Assembly: GCA_963707135.1 (NCBI GenBank)
Contig: CAVPOY010000038.1
Coordinates: forward strand, 1 to 64,000
DNA from: JBGSTR01 sp963707135
GTDB taxonomy: Bacteria; Pseudomonadota; Gammaproteobacteria; Chromatiales; Chromatiaceae
Length of the DNA stretch: 64,000 bases
Direction of reading: 5' to 3'
Shown here: positions 36,470 to 46,527 of the stretch, one piece after another
Numbering within the stretch: position 1 is the first letter of the stretch
Layout of the letters: each line of letters begins with the position of its first letter
Translations under genes and position numbers: made by a program
The notes under the pieces: model-generated
Seen by the model: the letters and a program-made list of their open reading frames with translations, nothing else
The model's database searches: none
What the model was told of the DNA's origin: nothing

Positions 36470-37428
36470 GCTTTTCTCTCCTCTCTCCGGGCAGTTGGTG
36501 CAAGCGGGATGTTCCGGCAGGGTGCCGGTTCGCCCCACAACACTATAGCCGGATCGAGCCTTTGTTGTGACCCTCGTCGCATGAAGGTGCCGCCTGCCGC
36601 TGGCTGACGCGAGCGCCGCGGTCCGAGTAGAACCCCGGATATCTTTGCGCAACGTCACCGCCAAACGCCCCTGGTGGCGGAGTACAGGCTCCCGATTATT
36701 CGCCTAGGCGTGCATCGCCAGCGCCGACGGCACCAGCTCGTACCCGCACGCTTCCAGTTCCCATAAGGCTGCATTTTCAACGGCGTACATCCATTGAAAA
36801 TGTCGGGCCATCCTTGGCCCGGACGGGAAACGCTATGGATCAGTTTCCCTAACGCCCAGCCGCGCAACGCCCACCTGAGATCGGCGTATCTGTCCTGGCG
36901 CTAGACTTCAGATGCATGGGTCGATTGAGCGGCAGCTTCAGAGACCTTTCCGCCCTCCCAATCCAGGGCCAGCACTGTCGGCCATTGGCCGATCAGCGGC
37001 ATTAAGAGAGAGCATCGCGGCGTGGTATCGGCAAGATCGCGGCTTCGCGCTGTACTCGAGGATCGCGCCCGTTTCCAGCTGCGGCGACTTTGGGAGCACG
37101 TAGGCGCCCCGAAAGTCTGCATTGCCAAAAGCTGCGGCACCGCTGGGTACGGCATTGAAGGACCCGGAGTCCGTGCCGCACCACCGCCGCACCGATCAGA
37201 ATAAGCTAAAATACTTGCAGGAGCCGATGTCTTATCCTCGCGCTCGCTCTGGTCGTTCAGGACGCCTAGCTCGCGGGGACGAACCGATTGTCGAGCACTA
37301 GTCTGGCGCCCAGGTCGCTGCCTACCGCTTGCGCTCGCGCCCCCTGGAGTCATCGGCGCTGAACTCGGTCCGGCAATGCGCCGCGCGTGGGTGCGGACCG
37401 CTCGTCGTATGAGCGAGGAGGAACCGTG
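36470..37428. other. Nearly 1-kb stretch with no supported gene
   Basis: Only overlapping short frames without family likeness. A GAGGAGG site just before 37429 belongs to the rhodanese gene. Base composition is ordinary; probably eroded sequence. Confidence 0.4.
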
Positions 37429-38883
37429 ATGAAACCAGTAACTGTATCGACGGCACCGATGGGGCTCCTTGCCTCGCTGATCTGGGCCGTTGCCGCCACA
37501 AGCGCCTTTGCGCTTGACCTGCCGGGGCCCCTGGTCGAGACCGGCTGGCTCTCCGACCACCAAGGCGAGGTCGTAGTCCTCGATGTCCGCGAGGAGTCCG
37601 AGAGCTACCTCGGGCAATCGCCCGCCTCAGATGCAAAGCCCGATCTCAAGAAGCTCTCCGGTCACATCCCCGGAGCAATCGCCGTTCCCTGGAAGCAGGT
37701 CGTCGCGAAGAGTGAGGAGCGGGGAGTGGCCTTGAAGGCCATGCTGCCGACATCGGATGCCTTCGCCGGCCTGATGCAGGCGAGCGGGGTCAGCAATGGC
37801 AGCACAATCGTCATCGCTGGTCTGGGTAGAAACGCGAAGGATCAAGCCCATGCCGCGCGGCTGTACTTCACGCTGAAGTACTTCGGCCACGACAAGGTCG
37901 CCTTGCTCGATGGCGGCACCGCCCAGTGGGCAATGGAGGGCAGGCCGCTCGCCTATGAGACGGAGACTACGGAAACCGGCGATTTCCAAGTGCGAGAGGT
38001 CCGCGAGCATCTACTCGTCGGAACCCCGGAGGTAGAGGCTGCCGCCGCATCGGGCGGGCAACAGCTGGTCGACTGCCGGACTGAGGACTTCTTTCTAGGG
38101 CTGACCGCCAAGCGCGACCTCGTCGCCCAGGAGCACAAGGGGCATCTCGCTGGCGCCAAATCGTTGCCCTTCGTGATGCTCGGCGACAATACCGGACCGG
38201 CGCGATTTTACGCCCTCGAGGATATGCGCAAGGTCGCCGAGCTCAAGGACATCGCGCTCGACGCCCCGACGATTGTCTACTGCAACACGGGCGTGACGGC
38301 GAGCCTCGGTTGGTACGCGCTCCATGAGCTACTGGGCAATCCACAGACGCGGCTCTACGACGGCTCCATGCATGCCTGGAGCAAGGTTGATCCGGCGCAT
38401 GCTGTTACCTCCCTCGGCCTGGTCAACGGACAACAGGCCGCAGGGGAGGGAGGAGAGGCGGCGGTCGCTGACGTTGAGGCCACCCCACCCGCGCTCGACG
38501 TGCAAGGGTACGTTCCCAGTCCGCCGCGCAGCGTACAGAACCTCATCGACGAGCGCCGAGACTTACAACGCCAGCGCCGCAGAGAACGCTTCGACGCCTA
38601 CGCCGGCCGGCCGGCGAGCTTGCCGATTGGGCTCGCTGCGTACGACGACGCGGTGGAACGGTATCGAGATGGGCTGCGGCAGATGCATCGTCAGCGCCGC
38701 GATTACGACCGCTGGCGGCATGACTCCTGGATGGACGCGCTGTGCCCCTGGTCCAAACCACAACGCGAGTGGACCCGTCAGCGAAGCTACCTGATGCAGC
38801 TGGAGCAACTCGATCGCCAGGAGTGGTGGGATGCCCATCGGTACGGGACGGCGTTCCCCTTCACGGGCCCGGCCCGCTGGTAG
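37429..38883 (+). CDS. Exported two-domain rhodanese with C-terminal extension
   Basis: 484 residues with a signal peptide (hydrophobic LLASLIWAVAATSAFA). The first rhodanese domain (about 35-180; VVVLDVREE, HIPGAIAVPW) lacks Cys at the loop where AGLGRNAKD stands, so it is inactive like many N-terminal domains of thiosulfate sulfurtransferases. The second (about 200-350) has GHLAGAKSLP, and active Cys in VYCNTGVTASLGW. A 130-residue Arg-rich tail (RRDLQRQRRRERF...) follows, which is unusual. Probably periplasmic sulfur transfer, in keeping with a sulfur-oxidising lifestyle (inference). GAGGAGG ribosome binding site. Confidence 0.85.
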   Translation: MKPVTVSTAPMGLLASLIWAVAATSAFALDLPGPLVETGWLSDHQGEVVVLDVREESESYLGQSPASDAKPDLKKLSGHIPGAIAVPWKQVVAKSEERGVALKAMLPTSDAFAGLMQASGVSNGSTIVIAGLGRNAKDQAHAARLYFTLKYFGHDKVALLDGGTAQWAMEGRPLAYETETTETGDFQVREVREHLLVGTPEVEAAAASGGQQLVDCRTEDFFLGLTAKRDLVAQEHKGHLAGAKSLPFVMLGDNTGPARFYALEDMRKVAELKDIALDAPTIVYCNTGVTASLGWYALHELLGNPQTRLYDGSMHAWSKVDPAHAVTSLGLVNGQQAAGEGGEAAVADVEATPPALDVQGYVPSPPRSVQNLIDERRDLQRQRRRERFDAYAGRPASLPIGLAAYDDAVERYRDGLRQMHRQRRDYDRWRHDSWMDALCPWSKPQREWTRQRSYLMQLEQLDRQEWWDAHRYGTAFPFTGPARW

Positions 38884-38979
38884 GCGAGGTGCCGGCGCCG
38901 TTTACTTAGAGGCTGTCCAACCGGCCGCTAACCGGGGCCGGCGCTCGCCGGCCCGAGGCTCCGTTGTCGGGGGCCGATC

Positions 38980-39246
38980 ATGAAGCTGTTGATCATCCTG
39001 CTCCTGGCTGCGTTCTGTGTATCCACGATCCGGGCCGAAGAGGCCTGGACCCTGTACCGAAACGAGCCCGGCGCCCCTTGGGCGCGAATCCACGTCGCCA
39101 CCTTCGATGCTTATCTGGAACGTCCGAAAGCCCCGCCGGCCAGCTACAACCGGCAGAACTGCTGGCTCGCGGCGGAATTGTTCCGGTTCAGATCCGGCTC
39201 GCTCATCCGCTACTGGTGCGAGTACGGGAGGCACCTGCCGAATTGA
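38980..39246 (+). CDS. Small exported protein, unknown function
   Basis: 88 residues. Clear signal peptide: MKLLIILLLAAFCVSTIRAE. The mature part (EEAWTLYRNEPGAPWARIHV, FDAYLERPKAPP, NRQNCWLAAELF, YWCEYGRHLPN) has two Cys that may form a disulfide. No family recognised. It lies 96 bp after the rhodanese gene in the same direction and might be co-transcribed. Confidence 0.6.
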   Translation: MKLLIILLLAAFCVSTIRAEEAWTLYRNEPGAPWARIHVATFDAYLERPKAPPASYNRQNCWLAAELFRFRSGSLIRYWCEYGRHLPN

Positions 39247-39581
39247 GCCCGCCGCCAATCGCACGGGCGCTGAGCGGAATGCGAACGTCGTCCGTTCGGA
39301 TCTACACGGCGGCGCGTTGCTCGAACCGGCGCGCCGACGACGTCTGGACCTACCCGCCGGATCGGGAGCGGTCGAATTGCCCCGCGCGGGGAATACGTTG
39401 ACGACAGCCGAGCTGTAACCCACCGGGGTCCACGTCGCTGAAGACCCGTCGCGTCCTGCCGTTGGTAGGTAGGTCGCTACCTCGGACTGCCGGTATAACC
39501 GGCGGCGAAGCCCGACAACGATTTAGCAGGATCTAGAATTCCAGTTACGACTGCCGCTAACCACCGAGGGAGGAAGGCGTG
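39247..39581. other. Intergenic, no gene supported
   Basis: No convincing ORF. The end holds GAGGGAGGAAGG, the ribosome binding site of the HAD gene. Confidence 0.4.
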
Positions 39582-40373
39582 ATGCGGTCAATCCTGTTCG
39601 ATCTCGACGGGGTCATTTACCAAGGCGACGCGGCGATTCCCGGCGCCGCTGAGACGCTGAAGTGGGTGCGAGATAAAGATCTCCCGTACCTGTTCTTGAC
39701 CAACACGACGTCGCGGCCGCGCTCGGCCATCGTCGAGAGGCTCGCTACCATGGGCATTCGGGTTGGCGCCGACGAGATTCTCACCCCGGCCACCGCCGCC
39801 CGATCGTGGCTCAAGGAGCGCGGGGTCGGGGAGGTAGCGCTATTCGTACCAGAGGCGACCCAAGCAGAGTTCGCGGGCTTCTCGGTGCTCCCTCTCGACA
39901 GGGAAAGCGGCGCCGGTGCGGTGGTCATTGGTGACCTTGGAAACGGCTGGGACTTCGCCACCCTTAATCGCGCGTTCCGGTTGCTCATGGCCGAGTCCCG
40001 CCCCAGTCTGGTTGCGCTGGGTATGACCCGGTACTGGCGCGCGCCCGACGGCCTTCGCCTGGACACCGCCCCCTTCGTGGAGGCATTGCGCCACGCCTCG
40101 GGCATCGAGCCGGTGGTGTTGGGCAAGCCGGCCGAGCTCTTCTTCCGAGCCGCGCTCTCAGCGCTCGGTACCCCCGCCGAGGAGACCTTGATGATCGGCG
40201 ACGACATCCGGGGAGACATCGGAGGCGCCCAGGCCTGCGGTATCGCTGGGATGCTGGTGCGTACGGGCAAATTCCGCGATACCGATCTGACAGGGGCCAT
40301 CGCCCCCGACGCGCTGATTGACTCGGTCGCCGAGTTGCCGCGATGGTGGGAGACCAGCCTCGGCGGCGGTTGA
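39582..40373 (+). CDS. HAD hydrolase, subfamily IIA
   Basis: 263 residues from ATG 39582 (a GTG three bases earlier is possible). HAD motifs: SILFDLDGVIYQGD (nucleophile), FLTNTTSRPR (motif II), VLGKPAELFF (Lys), MIGDDIRGDIGGAQ (acidic). The large C2 cap between motifs II and III defines subfamily IIA, which includes NagD, phosphoglycolate phosphatase and HDHD2-like enzymes. Substrate unknown. Intact and with a strong ribosome binding site. Confidence 0.92.
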   Translation: MRSILFDLDGVIYQGDAAIPGAAETLKWVRDKDLPYLFLTNTTSRPRSAIVERLATMGIRVGADEILTPATAARSWLKERGVGEVALFVPEATQAEFAGFSVLPLDRESGAGAVVIGDLGNGWDFATLNRAFRLLMAESRPSLVALGMTRYWRAPDGLRLDTAPFVEALRHASGIEPVVLGKPAELFFRAALSALGTPAEETLMIGDDIRGDIGGAQACGIAGMLVRTGKFRDTDLTGAIAPDALIDSVAELPRWWETSLGGG

Positions 40374-40375
40374 AC

Positions 40376-40558
40376 CGGAGCACGGCCCGAGGCCCCGGTC
40401 CACCCTGCGTTCTCAGCGGTCTCTGCATCAAATGCAAGGGCAAGCTCTTGGGCCTGGTGTTCCATCCACAGCCGGACGAGCATCAGGGTCGTGAGGTTCG
40501 CGTGCAGCACGGCGGTGAAGTCGACCAGAAACAGCTCGCCGGTGGACATCTCGCTCAT
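40376..40558 (-). CDS. Possible small protein downstream of hsdR
   Basis: ATG at 40558 is preceded by GGAG at fair spacing, 32 bp after the hsdR stop. The first 50 residues (MSEMSTGELFLVDFTAVLHA, NLTTLMLVRLWMEHQAQELA) look protein-like. The frame then runs open antisense to the HAD gene, so the true end is unclear. No family recognised; perhaps the head of a broken gene. Confidence 0.22.
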
Positions 40559-40589
40559 TGATATCGCTCCAGTTCAAACCCCGGGCGCA

Positions 40590-43500
40590 TCAAGACCTCT
40601 CCGCCATTGAAGCCCGCGAGCGCAGGGCCTCATACAACTGCCCCGGCCCCAGCAGGATGTCCTTGAGTCCTTGGCGCACCCGCTCGGAGTCCAGGGCCTG
40701 CTTACTCATGGTGGAGTGAGCCGCAAGCGCGTCCATGATGGCATTCAGCACCTCCTGGTCCAGGTCGGGGGAGCTTGAGAACTGCTCCTTGGTGTTGTTG
40801 GTCGCCTGCTGGACCAGGATGCCGGACTCCAGGAGCTTGGTCTTGAGCACATCGTTGACGTAGACCAGCTTGTCGTCGTCGCTCAGCTGCCCCTCGAAGA
40901 GGTCGTTCACAGCGGCGATGATCTCGGCCAGCCGCGCCTTCTCCCTTTCGTGCACCTCACCCGATCCGGTCTCGGTCATGGGCTTGAGGGCGTAGCCTTC
41001 CGATTCCTCCCCCACGCCGCCGAGCGGCAGATCACGCCTTCCCTGATTCCTGAGGGCATGATGGGTGAGCTGCACCTTCGAGAGATCCACGCCCTCGCGC
41101 TCGCGCCCAAACTCCAGGAGCGGCAGTAGGCGGCGGAAGAAGATCGATCGCTTTTCGATGTCGGTATTGCCGTAGTCGAAGATCTGGGAGAGGAAGGTGT
41201 AGACGCGTAGAAAAGCGCCCAGGTTGCGCTTGAAGAGGACCAAGGCGTTGATCCCGTTCTGCGCCGCCTGCTCGCCCGTCGCGTCCTTCTTGGCCTTCGC
41301 CACCCGCAGCGCGTCGCGCTGGGCCTTGTAGCGTTTGAGCAGCCGGTCGGCGACCGGCTCCACGGCCGCGGAGAGCTGCGCCTGGGTCGCCTTGGGGTCC
41401 AGCTCCGCGGCCACCACCCGCTCCACCTCGAAGTCGTCGTAATAGCCGGACCCGTCGAGCTCCGCGCGCAGGTCGTAGACCAGGTTCGGGTCGGTGACAC
41501 CCGCCAGCTCGGCGGTTTCGTAGTAGGGCTTGAAGGCGGCCAGCACCTCGTCCGGGTCGTTGACGAAGTCCAGGATGTAGGTGGTGTCCTTGACCCCCAG
41601 CGCGCCGCGGTAGGCGCGGTTCAGCCGCGAGAGGGTCTGCACGGCCTGGATGCCCGCCAGGCGCTTGTCCACGTACATGCCGCAGAGCAGCGGCTGGTCG
41701 AAGCCGGTCTGGAACTTGTTGGCGACGAGCAGCAGGTGGTACTCCTCGGTGGCGAACGCCTCGCGGATGTCGCGCCCGTGCAGGCCGGGGTTGAGGAGCT
41801 TGCTGGTCTCGCTGAAGGGGTCCGGGCCGGAATCCTTGTCGGTCACCTCACCGGAGAACGCCACCAGCACCCCGATGGGGTAGCCGCGGTCGTTGATGTA
41901 CTTGTGCATGGCTAGCTGCCAGCGCACCGCCTCCACGCGGCTGCCGACCACCACCATCGCCTTCGCCTGGCCGCCGAGAAGGGGACCCACGTTCTCCCGG
42001 AAGTGCTCGACGACGATCTGCACCTTCTGGGCGATGTTGTAGGGGTGCAGGCGCACCCAGCGCATGATCCCCTTGAGCGCCTCCTCGCGCTCCACCTCCC
42101 GCTCGTCCAGCTCCTTGCCGCCGGTGGCGAGCCGGAAGGCGAGCTTGTAGGGGGTGTAGTTCCTGAGCACGTCGAGGATGAAGCCCTCCTCGATGGCCTG
42201 GCGCATGGAATAGACGTGGAAGGACTGCGGCAGGTTGGTTGGGCCGGCGGGCTGGGTCGGGTCGGGCGGACGCCCGAAGATCTCCAGGGTCTTGGCCTTG
42301 GGCGTGGCGGTGAGCGCCACGTAGGTGATGCCCGCGTCCTTGGCCCGGGCCGCCATCCTGCTCTCAAGTTGGGCGGCCAGGATGTCCTCGGTGCTCACCT
42401 CACCGCCGTCCGCCAGCTCGGCCTGGGCCTCGGCGGAGAGCACCGCCTTGAGCTTCGCCGCGGACTCCCCGGTCTGGGAGCTGTGGGCCTCGTCGGCGAT
42501 CACCGCGAAGCGCTTGCCCTGGGTCGCCGCCAGCTCGCGCACGGCCTCCAGGGCGAAGGGGAAGGTCTGGATGGTGCAGACCACGATCTTCTTGCCCCCC
42601 GCCAGGGCCTCGGCCAGCTCGCCGCTCTTGCTGCCGCTCTTGCCGGTGACGACCGCCACCACCCCGGTGGTGCGCTGGAAGTCGAAGATCGCCTCCTGGA
42701 GCTGGGCGTCGAGCACGGTGCGGTCCGAGATCACCAGCACGGTGTCGAAGACCTTGTTGTCGGCGGCCCCATTGTGACGGAATGCAGGTCGGCGAAGAAG
42801 TGGGCGGTCCAGGCGATGGTGTTGGTCTTGCCCGAGCCCGCCGAGTGCTGGATCAGGTACTTGCCGCCCACGCCCTCGGCGAGCACGGCGGCGACCAGCT
42901 TGCGGGTGGCGTCGAGCTGGTGGAAGCGCGGGAAGATGACCTTCTCGATCCGCTTCTTGTTGTCGCGCCGGGCGATGAGGTAGCGCCCGAGGATCTCCAG
43001 CCAGCTCTCGCGCTCCCAGACCCGCTCCCAGAGGTAGGCCGTGCGGTGGCCCGCGGGATTGACCGGGTTGCCGGCGCCGCTCGCATCGCCCTGGTCGAAG
43101 GGCAGGAAGACCGTCGCCGGCCCCTGGAGCCGGGTGGTCATGCGCACGTGCGAGTTGCTGATGGCGAAGTGGACCAGCGCCCCGTTGGGAAAGGACAGCA
43201 GCGGCTCGGCGCTGCCCTGGCCCTTCGGCTTGGGATGGCGGTCGAAGCGGTACTGGTCCACCGCATCCTCGACCGACTGGGTGAAGTCCGTCTTCAGCTC
43301 ACCGGTGGCGACACCGATGCCGTTGAGGAACAGCACCAGGTCCAGGCTGTTCTCGTTGTGCAGGGAGTAGTGGACCTGGCGCACCACCCGCAGCCGGTTG
43401 GCCTGGTAGCGCTGCTCAAGCTCCGGGTTCATGCCCAGCGCCGGCTTGAACTGGGCGAGCTGCAACGGCTTCTTCAGCCCCAGGATCTCCACCCCGTGGC

Positions 43501-43777
43501 GCAGCACGTCCAGGGTGCCGCGGGCGTCGATCTGCTTGCGCACCCGATCCAGCAGGACGGTCGCGGCAGCGGCGCCGTGGGTCTTGCTCAGGGCCTCCCA
43601 CGCCTTGGACTGGCTCTCCCGGACCCAGGCGATCAGGTCCGGCGGGAACAGGGCGCGGGCGCGGTCGTAGTGCTGGGCATCGCCCTCGGCGTAGTGCCAG
43701 CCGTGCGCGGCCAGGTGGGCGCAGATGTCGTCCTCGAACGCAGCCTCCAGATGAACGTCGGCCTTGTGGTGGCTCAT
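40590..43777 (-). pseudogene. hsdR: Type I restriction endonuclease subunit R (frameshifted)
   Basis: Motor and nuclease subunit of a type I restriction system. The N-terminal part (to about 42775) carries the nuclease domain and Walker A (SAGSGKTNTI). A one-base loss near 42771-42775 shifts the frame. The rest, from VISDRTVLDAQLQEA, has the DEAH motif (ADEAHSSQTG), motif III VALTATP and the C-terminal helical region. All domains are otherwise present. It lies last in the operon, after hsdM, hsdS, RAYT and the toxin pair. Real mutation or assembly error cannot be told apart here. Confidence 0.9.
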
Positions 43778-43780
43778 CGG

Positions 43781-44056
43781 TCAATACACGGCGTCGTGGC
43801 TGCCCAGATTGACGGGGATGATCCGCTCCTCCTCGATCAACAGCTCTAGGGTGATGCGGTAGGACAGGTTGATCGAGACCGAGTGCAGTGCGGCCAGTCG
43901 CCCTTTGAGCGGGTGCAGCCGCAGGGAAGGGTGGAAGGGGTTCGCCTCCAGTAGCGCCAGCGTCTTGTCGTACTGGCGCCGGACCTCGGGATGCCGCCGC
44001 AGAAATCGGGCCTCGATCTGCCGGTACCGGTCGGTGAAGACGAGCTGGAAGGCCAT
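43781..44056 (-). CDS. RelE/ParE-family toxin
   Basis: 91 residues: FTDRYRQIEARFLRRHPEVR, then YDKTLALLEANPFHPSLRLH, LKGRLAALHSVSINLSYRIT and IIPVNLGSHDAVY. Fits the RelE/ParE fold (YafQ/RelE-type ribosome-dependent mRNA interferase), with the C-terminal strand giving LGSHD.VY. It follows its antitoxin by 18 bp and ends just before hsdR. Target is inferred from family. Confidence 0.85.
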   Translation of the reverse strand: MAFQLVFTDRYRQIEARFLRRHPEVRRQYDKTLALLEANPFHPSLRLHPLKGRLAALHSVSINLSYRITLELLIEEERIIPVNLGSHDAVY

Positions 44057-44074
44057 CGGCCGGATCGTTGCGCG

Positions 44075-44359
44075 CTAGTCGCCCTTGCCTTGTCCTGGAC
44101 CCAGCTCGCCATCCAGGCGCTTCGCGTGCTCGGCCGCCGTCTCGACGACATAGCGGCCTGCCGCCAGATCGGCACGGGTCTCCGCCAGGGCGGCCTCCAG
44201 CTCGCACTCGCGCAGGTAGTGGTAATGGGATAACTCCATGACCACGAAGCGGTCCTTCCCGCGCACCGAGACCACGGCGTCAGGCTGCTCGGCCAGGGCC
44301 GCCTCGATGGCGGCCACCCCTTTCGTCTTCAGATCGTTGGCGGTGATCGTGGGCATCAT
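44075..44359 (-). CDS. Phd/YefM-like antitoxin
   Basis: 94 residues: MMPTITANDLKTKGVAAIEA at the N-terminus fits the Phd/YefM DNA-binding fold, followed by AVVSVRGKDRFVVMELSHYH and a charged C-terminal helix that would wrap the toxin. GAGG ribosome binding site. It would repress its own operon; an operator was not identified. Confidence 0.82.
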   Translation of the reverse strand: MMPTITANDLKTKGVAAIEAALAEQPDAVVSVRGKDRFVVMELSHYHYLRECELEAALAETRADLAAGRYVVETAAEHAKRLDGELGPGQGKGD

Positions 44360-44452
44360 CGTGTCCTCGTGCCGCTATGAAATCGTGCGGTCGATCATGC
44401 GATAAAGGACGCGAAACCGCAACGCCGGGGTGTCCGGTTCCCCCGCTGTCTG

Positions 44453-44497
44453 GCTCCCACGCTCCAGCGTGGGAGCAAGTCGAGACGCTCCAGCGTC
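44453..44497. repeat. REP-type palindrome pair, right of RAYT gene end
   Basis: Perfect 11-bp-arm palindrome GCTCCCACGCT-CC-AGCGTGGGAGC (44453-44476), then GACGCT-CC-AGCGTC (44484-44497). Forms an inverted pair with the block at 45076-45123 around the RAYT gene. Confidence 0.85.
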
Positions 44498-44505
44498 GAG
44501 TCTCT

Positions 44506-45036
44506 TCACCACTGGGTCGTCACCTCGATCAATCCCGCCATCCCCGCATAATTCCGCGCACTCGAATAGCGCCAATGGACCGGGTCATCCACATAACCCC
44601 GCGCGACCGGATTGTTGTGGATGTACTCGAGCTTCTGCAACATCATGGCCTCGCCCTCGATCTGCTCGGGGTGGGAGCCTTCCTGCCAGACCTGGTGCTC
44701 CCGATCCGTCTTGTGCCTCGCCTTGTGGAAGGCGAGCAGCTCCAGCACCGGCGAGTGGCGCTCGCTCAGGCGCTTGACGATCGCCCCGGCCGTGTAGGAT
44801 TTGAAGCTCGCCATCGTCTTGCCCATGTCCGGCGAGCGGCCGAGCAGGTGGCAATGGTTTTCCAGGATCACGTAGCCGTACAGCGTCAGGCCCGCTTCCG
44901 ACTGGAGGTACTCCAGCGAGTCGAGCAGGATTCGCGCGTTGGCCGGCTGCGCGAACAGGGGGAGCCACTGCAGCGCCGTGCAGGTGAGAAAGTGCGGGGC
45001 GGAGGGATCGAGGATCCTGTAGCGGTCGCGGCCCAT
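44506..45036 (-). CDS. REP-associated tyrosine transposase (RAYT, Y1_Tnp)
   Basis: 176 residues, single-strand transposase of the IS200-like RAYT group. The HUH motif appears as ENHCHLL (His-x-His), and the catalytic Tyr lies near QKLEYIHNNPVARGYV. LEYLQSEAGLTLYGYVILEN precedes it. It is flanked on both sides by REP palindromes sharing the GCTCCCACGCT arm, its expected substrates. Located between the interrupted hsdS gene and the antitoxin gene. Confidence 0.9.
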   Translation of the reverse strand: MGRDRYRILDPSAPHFLTCTALQWLPLFAQPANARILLDSLEYLQSEAGLTLYGYVILENHCHLLGRSPDMGKTMASFKSYTAGAIVKRLSERHSPVLELLAFHKARHKTDREHQVWQEGSHPEQIEGEAMMLQKLEYIHNNPVARGYVDDPVHWRYSSARNYAGMAGLIEVTTQW

Positions 45037-45075
45037 GGTCTGCGGCTCAGCGCGTCATTCGGGAGTTGGGGAACA

Positions 45076-45123
45076 CGCGACGCCAGAGCGTCGCGACTTG
45101 CTCCCACGCTGGAGCGTGGGAGC
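45076..45123. repeat. REP-type palindrome pair, upstream of RAYT gene
   Basis: CGCGACGC-CAGA-GCGTCGCG (45076-45095) followed by GCTCCCACGCT-GG-AGCGTGGGAGC (45100-45123). Mirror arrangement of the block at 44453. Confidence 0.85.
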
Positions 45124-45460
45124 CAGAGTAGGTAGGTCGGGTTAGGCGCGCCACCCCCGAGAGGGCAGGTCGACTCGGTGCTGGTGCGCGCCGTAACCCG
45201 ACGATGGCGGTGTGGCGAGACACTTGGCCGATCATGCCGCCTCATCCCGATCAACCAGCCCGCGCACGTCGATCTTGCCGGTCACGGCCGCGGAGATCAG
45301 GGCGGTGCGGCGCTCTTGGAGGAGGGAGATGGCTTCCTCGGCTTCGGCGACGAGGGCGTCGAGCTTGGCGGTCTCGTGGTCGAGGAACTCCGCAATGGCG
45401 GATTGTTCTCCAATGAGCGGAAGCATGAGAGGGATATTGCCAATATCGCTCATATTGAAA

Positions 45461-46527
45461 GCCGATTAGCGCTGTAGCTCAGCTGGCGGGCTCACGACCT
45501 GAGCCTGCGCCGGGAGCACAATCCTCGGGAGACCCCCGAGCGAGGATCCGGCGATGCCCCAGAACAAGATTCAGTTTCAGCCTGGTATGCCATTGAGCGA
45601 GCTCATGGAGCGATTCGGAACCGAGACGCAGTGCGAGACGGCCCTGGAGCGGGCGCGTTGGCCGTCGGGATTCGTCTGCCCTGAGTGCGGCGAGTCGGCG
45701 CACTCGACGTTTCTGGCCGACGGGCGCAGGTACTGGCAGTGCGCGCACTGTCGAGCGCAGACGACGGTTCGCTCCGGCACCCTGTTTCACGCCTCCAAGC
45801 TGCCGCTGAGCAAGTGGTTCCAAGCGATCTACCTGGTCACGCAGAACAAGAGCAACATCTCCGCGCTCTCGCTCAAGCGCTACCTGGGCGTGTGTTACCG
45901 CACCGCTTGGCGGGTCAAGCACAAGCTCTTGGAGGCCATGGCCGAGCGCGAATCGCGCCGTCTGCTGACGGGAGTGGTCGTGGCCGACGACGCCTACCTC
46001 GGCGGGGTGCATGCGGGCAAGCCGGGGCGGGGATCGGAAAACAAAGTGCCGTTCATGGCCGCTGTCGAGCTCAACGCCGAGGGGCATCCGCTGCACGTGC
46101 GCTTCGACTCCGATCGACGATCTCAAGGCATCGACGCTGGCCAACTGGGCCCGCACGGCGCTGCATGAGGGCGTTCACCTCGTCACCGATGGCCTGGCGA
46201 GCTTCTCCGCCGCCGGGGCGGTCGTGGCCGCGCACGGCGCGGTCATCGTCAGCCCTCGCCAGTCCAGCGACTTGGAGGTCTTCGACTGGGTCAACACCTT
46301 CATCGCCAACCTCAAGACCGCGATCCGATGGAACCTACCATCATTTCGACTTCAACAAGTACGGGGCACGCTACCTGGCCGAGGCGCAGTACCGCGTCAA
46401 CCGCCGCTTCGAGCTGCGCTCGCTGGTCGATCGCCTGCTGTGGACCTGCGCCAGAACCGAACCCTCGTCCGAATCGTGGCTGCGCCTCGGCGTGGTCCGG
46501 CCTAGCTGAGGAATGGCGCTAATCGCC
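45461..46527 (+). mobile_element. IS1595-type insertion sequence, copy 2 (1067 bp)
   Basis: Same ends as copy 1 (GCCGATTAGCGC... / ...GCGCTAATCGCC). 8-bp target duplication TATTGAAA at 45453-45460 and 46528-46535. Two bases longer than copy 1 because of two single-base insertions in the transposase. Confidence 0.95.
45554..46509 (+). pseudogene. IS1595-family transposase, two frameshifts
   Basis: Near-identical to the intact gene at 3952. An extra base near 46109 (after HVRFD) shifts the frame, and a second extra base near 46329-46332 (after NLKTAIR) restores a third frame reading GTYHHFDFNKYGARY to LRLGVVRPS. The insertions fall in the catalytic domain, so this copy cannot make a normal transposase unless they are errors. 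Confidence 0.88.
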
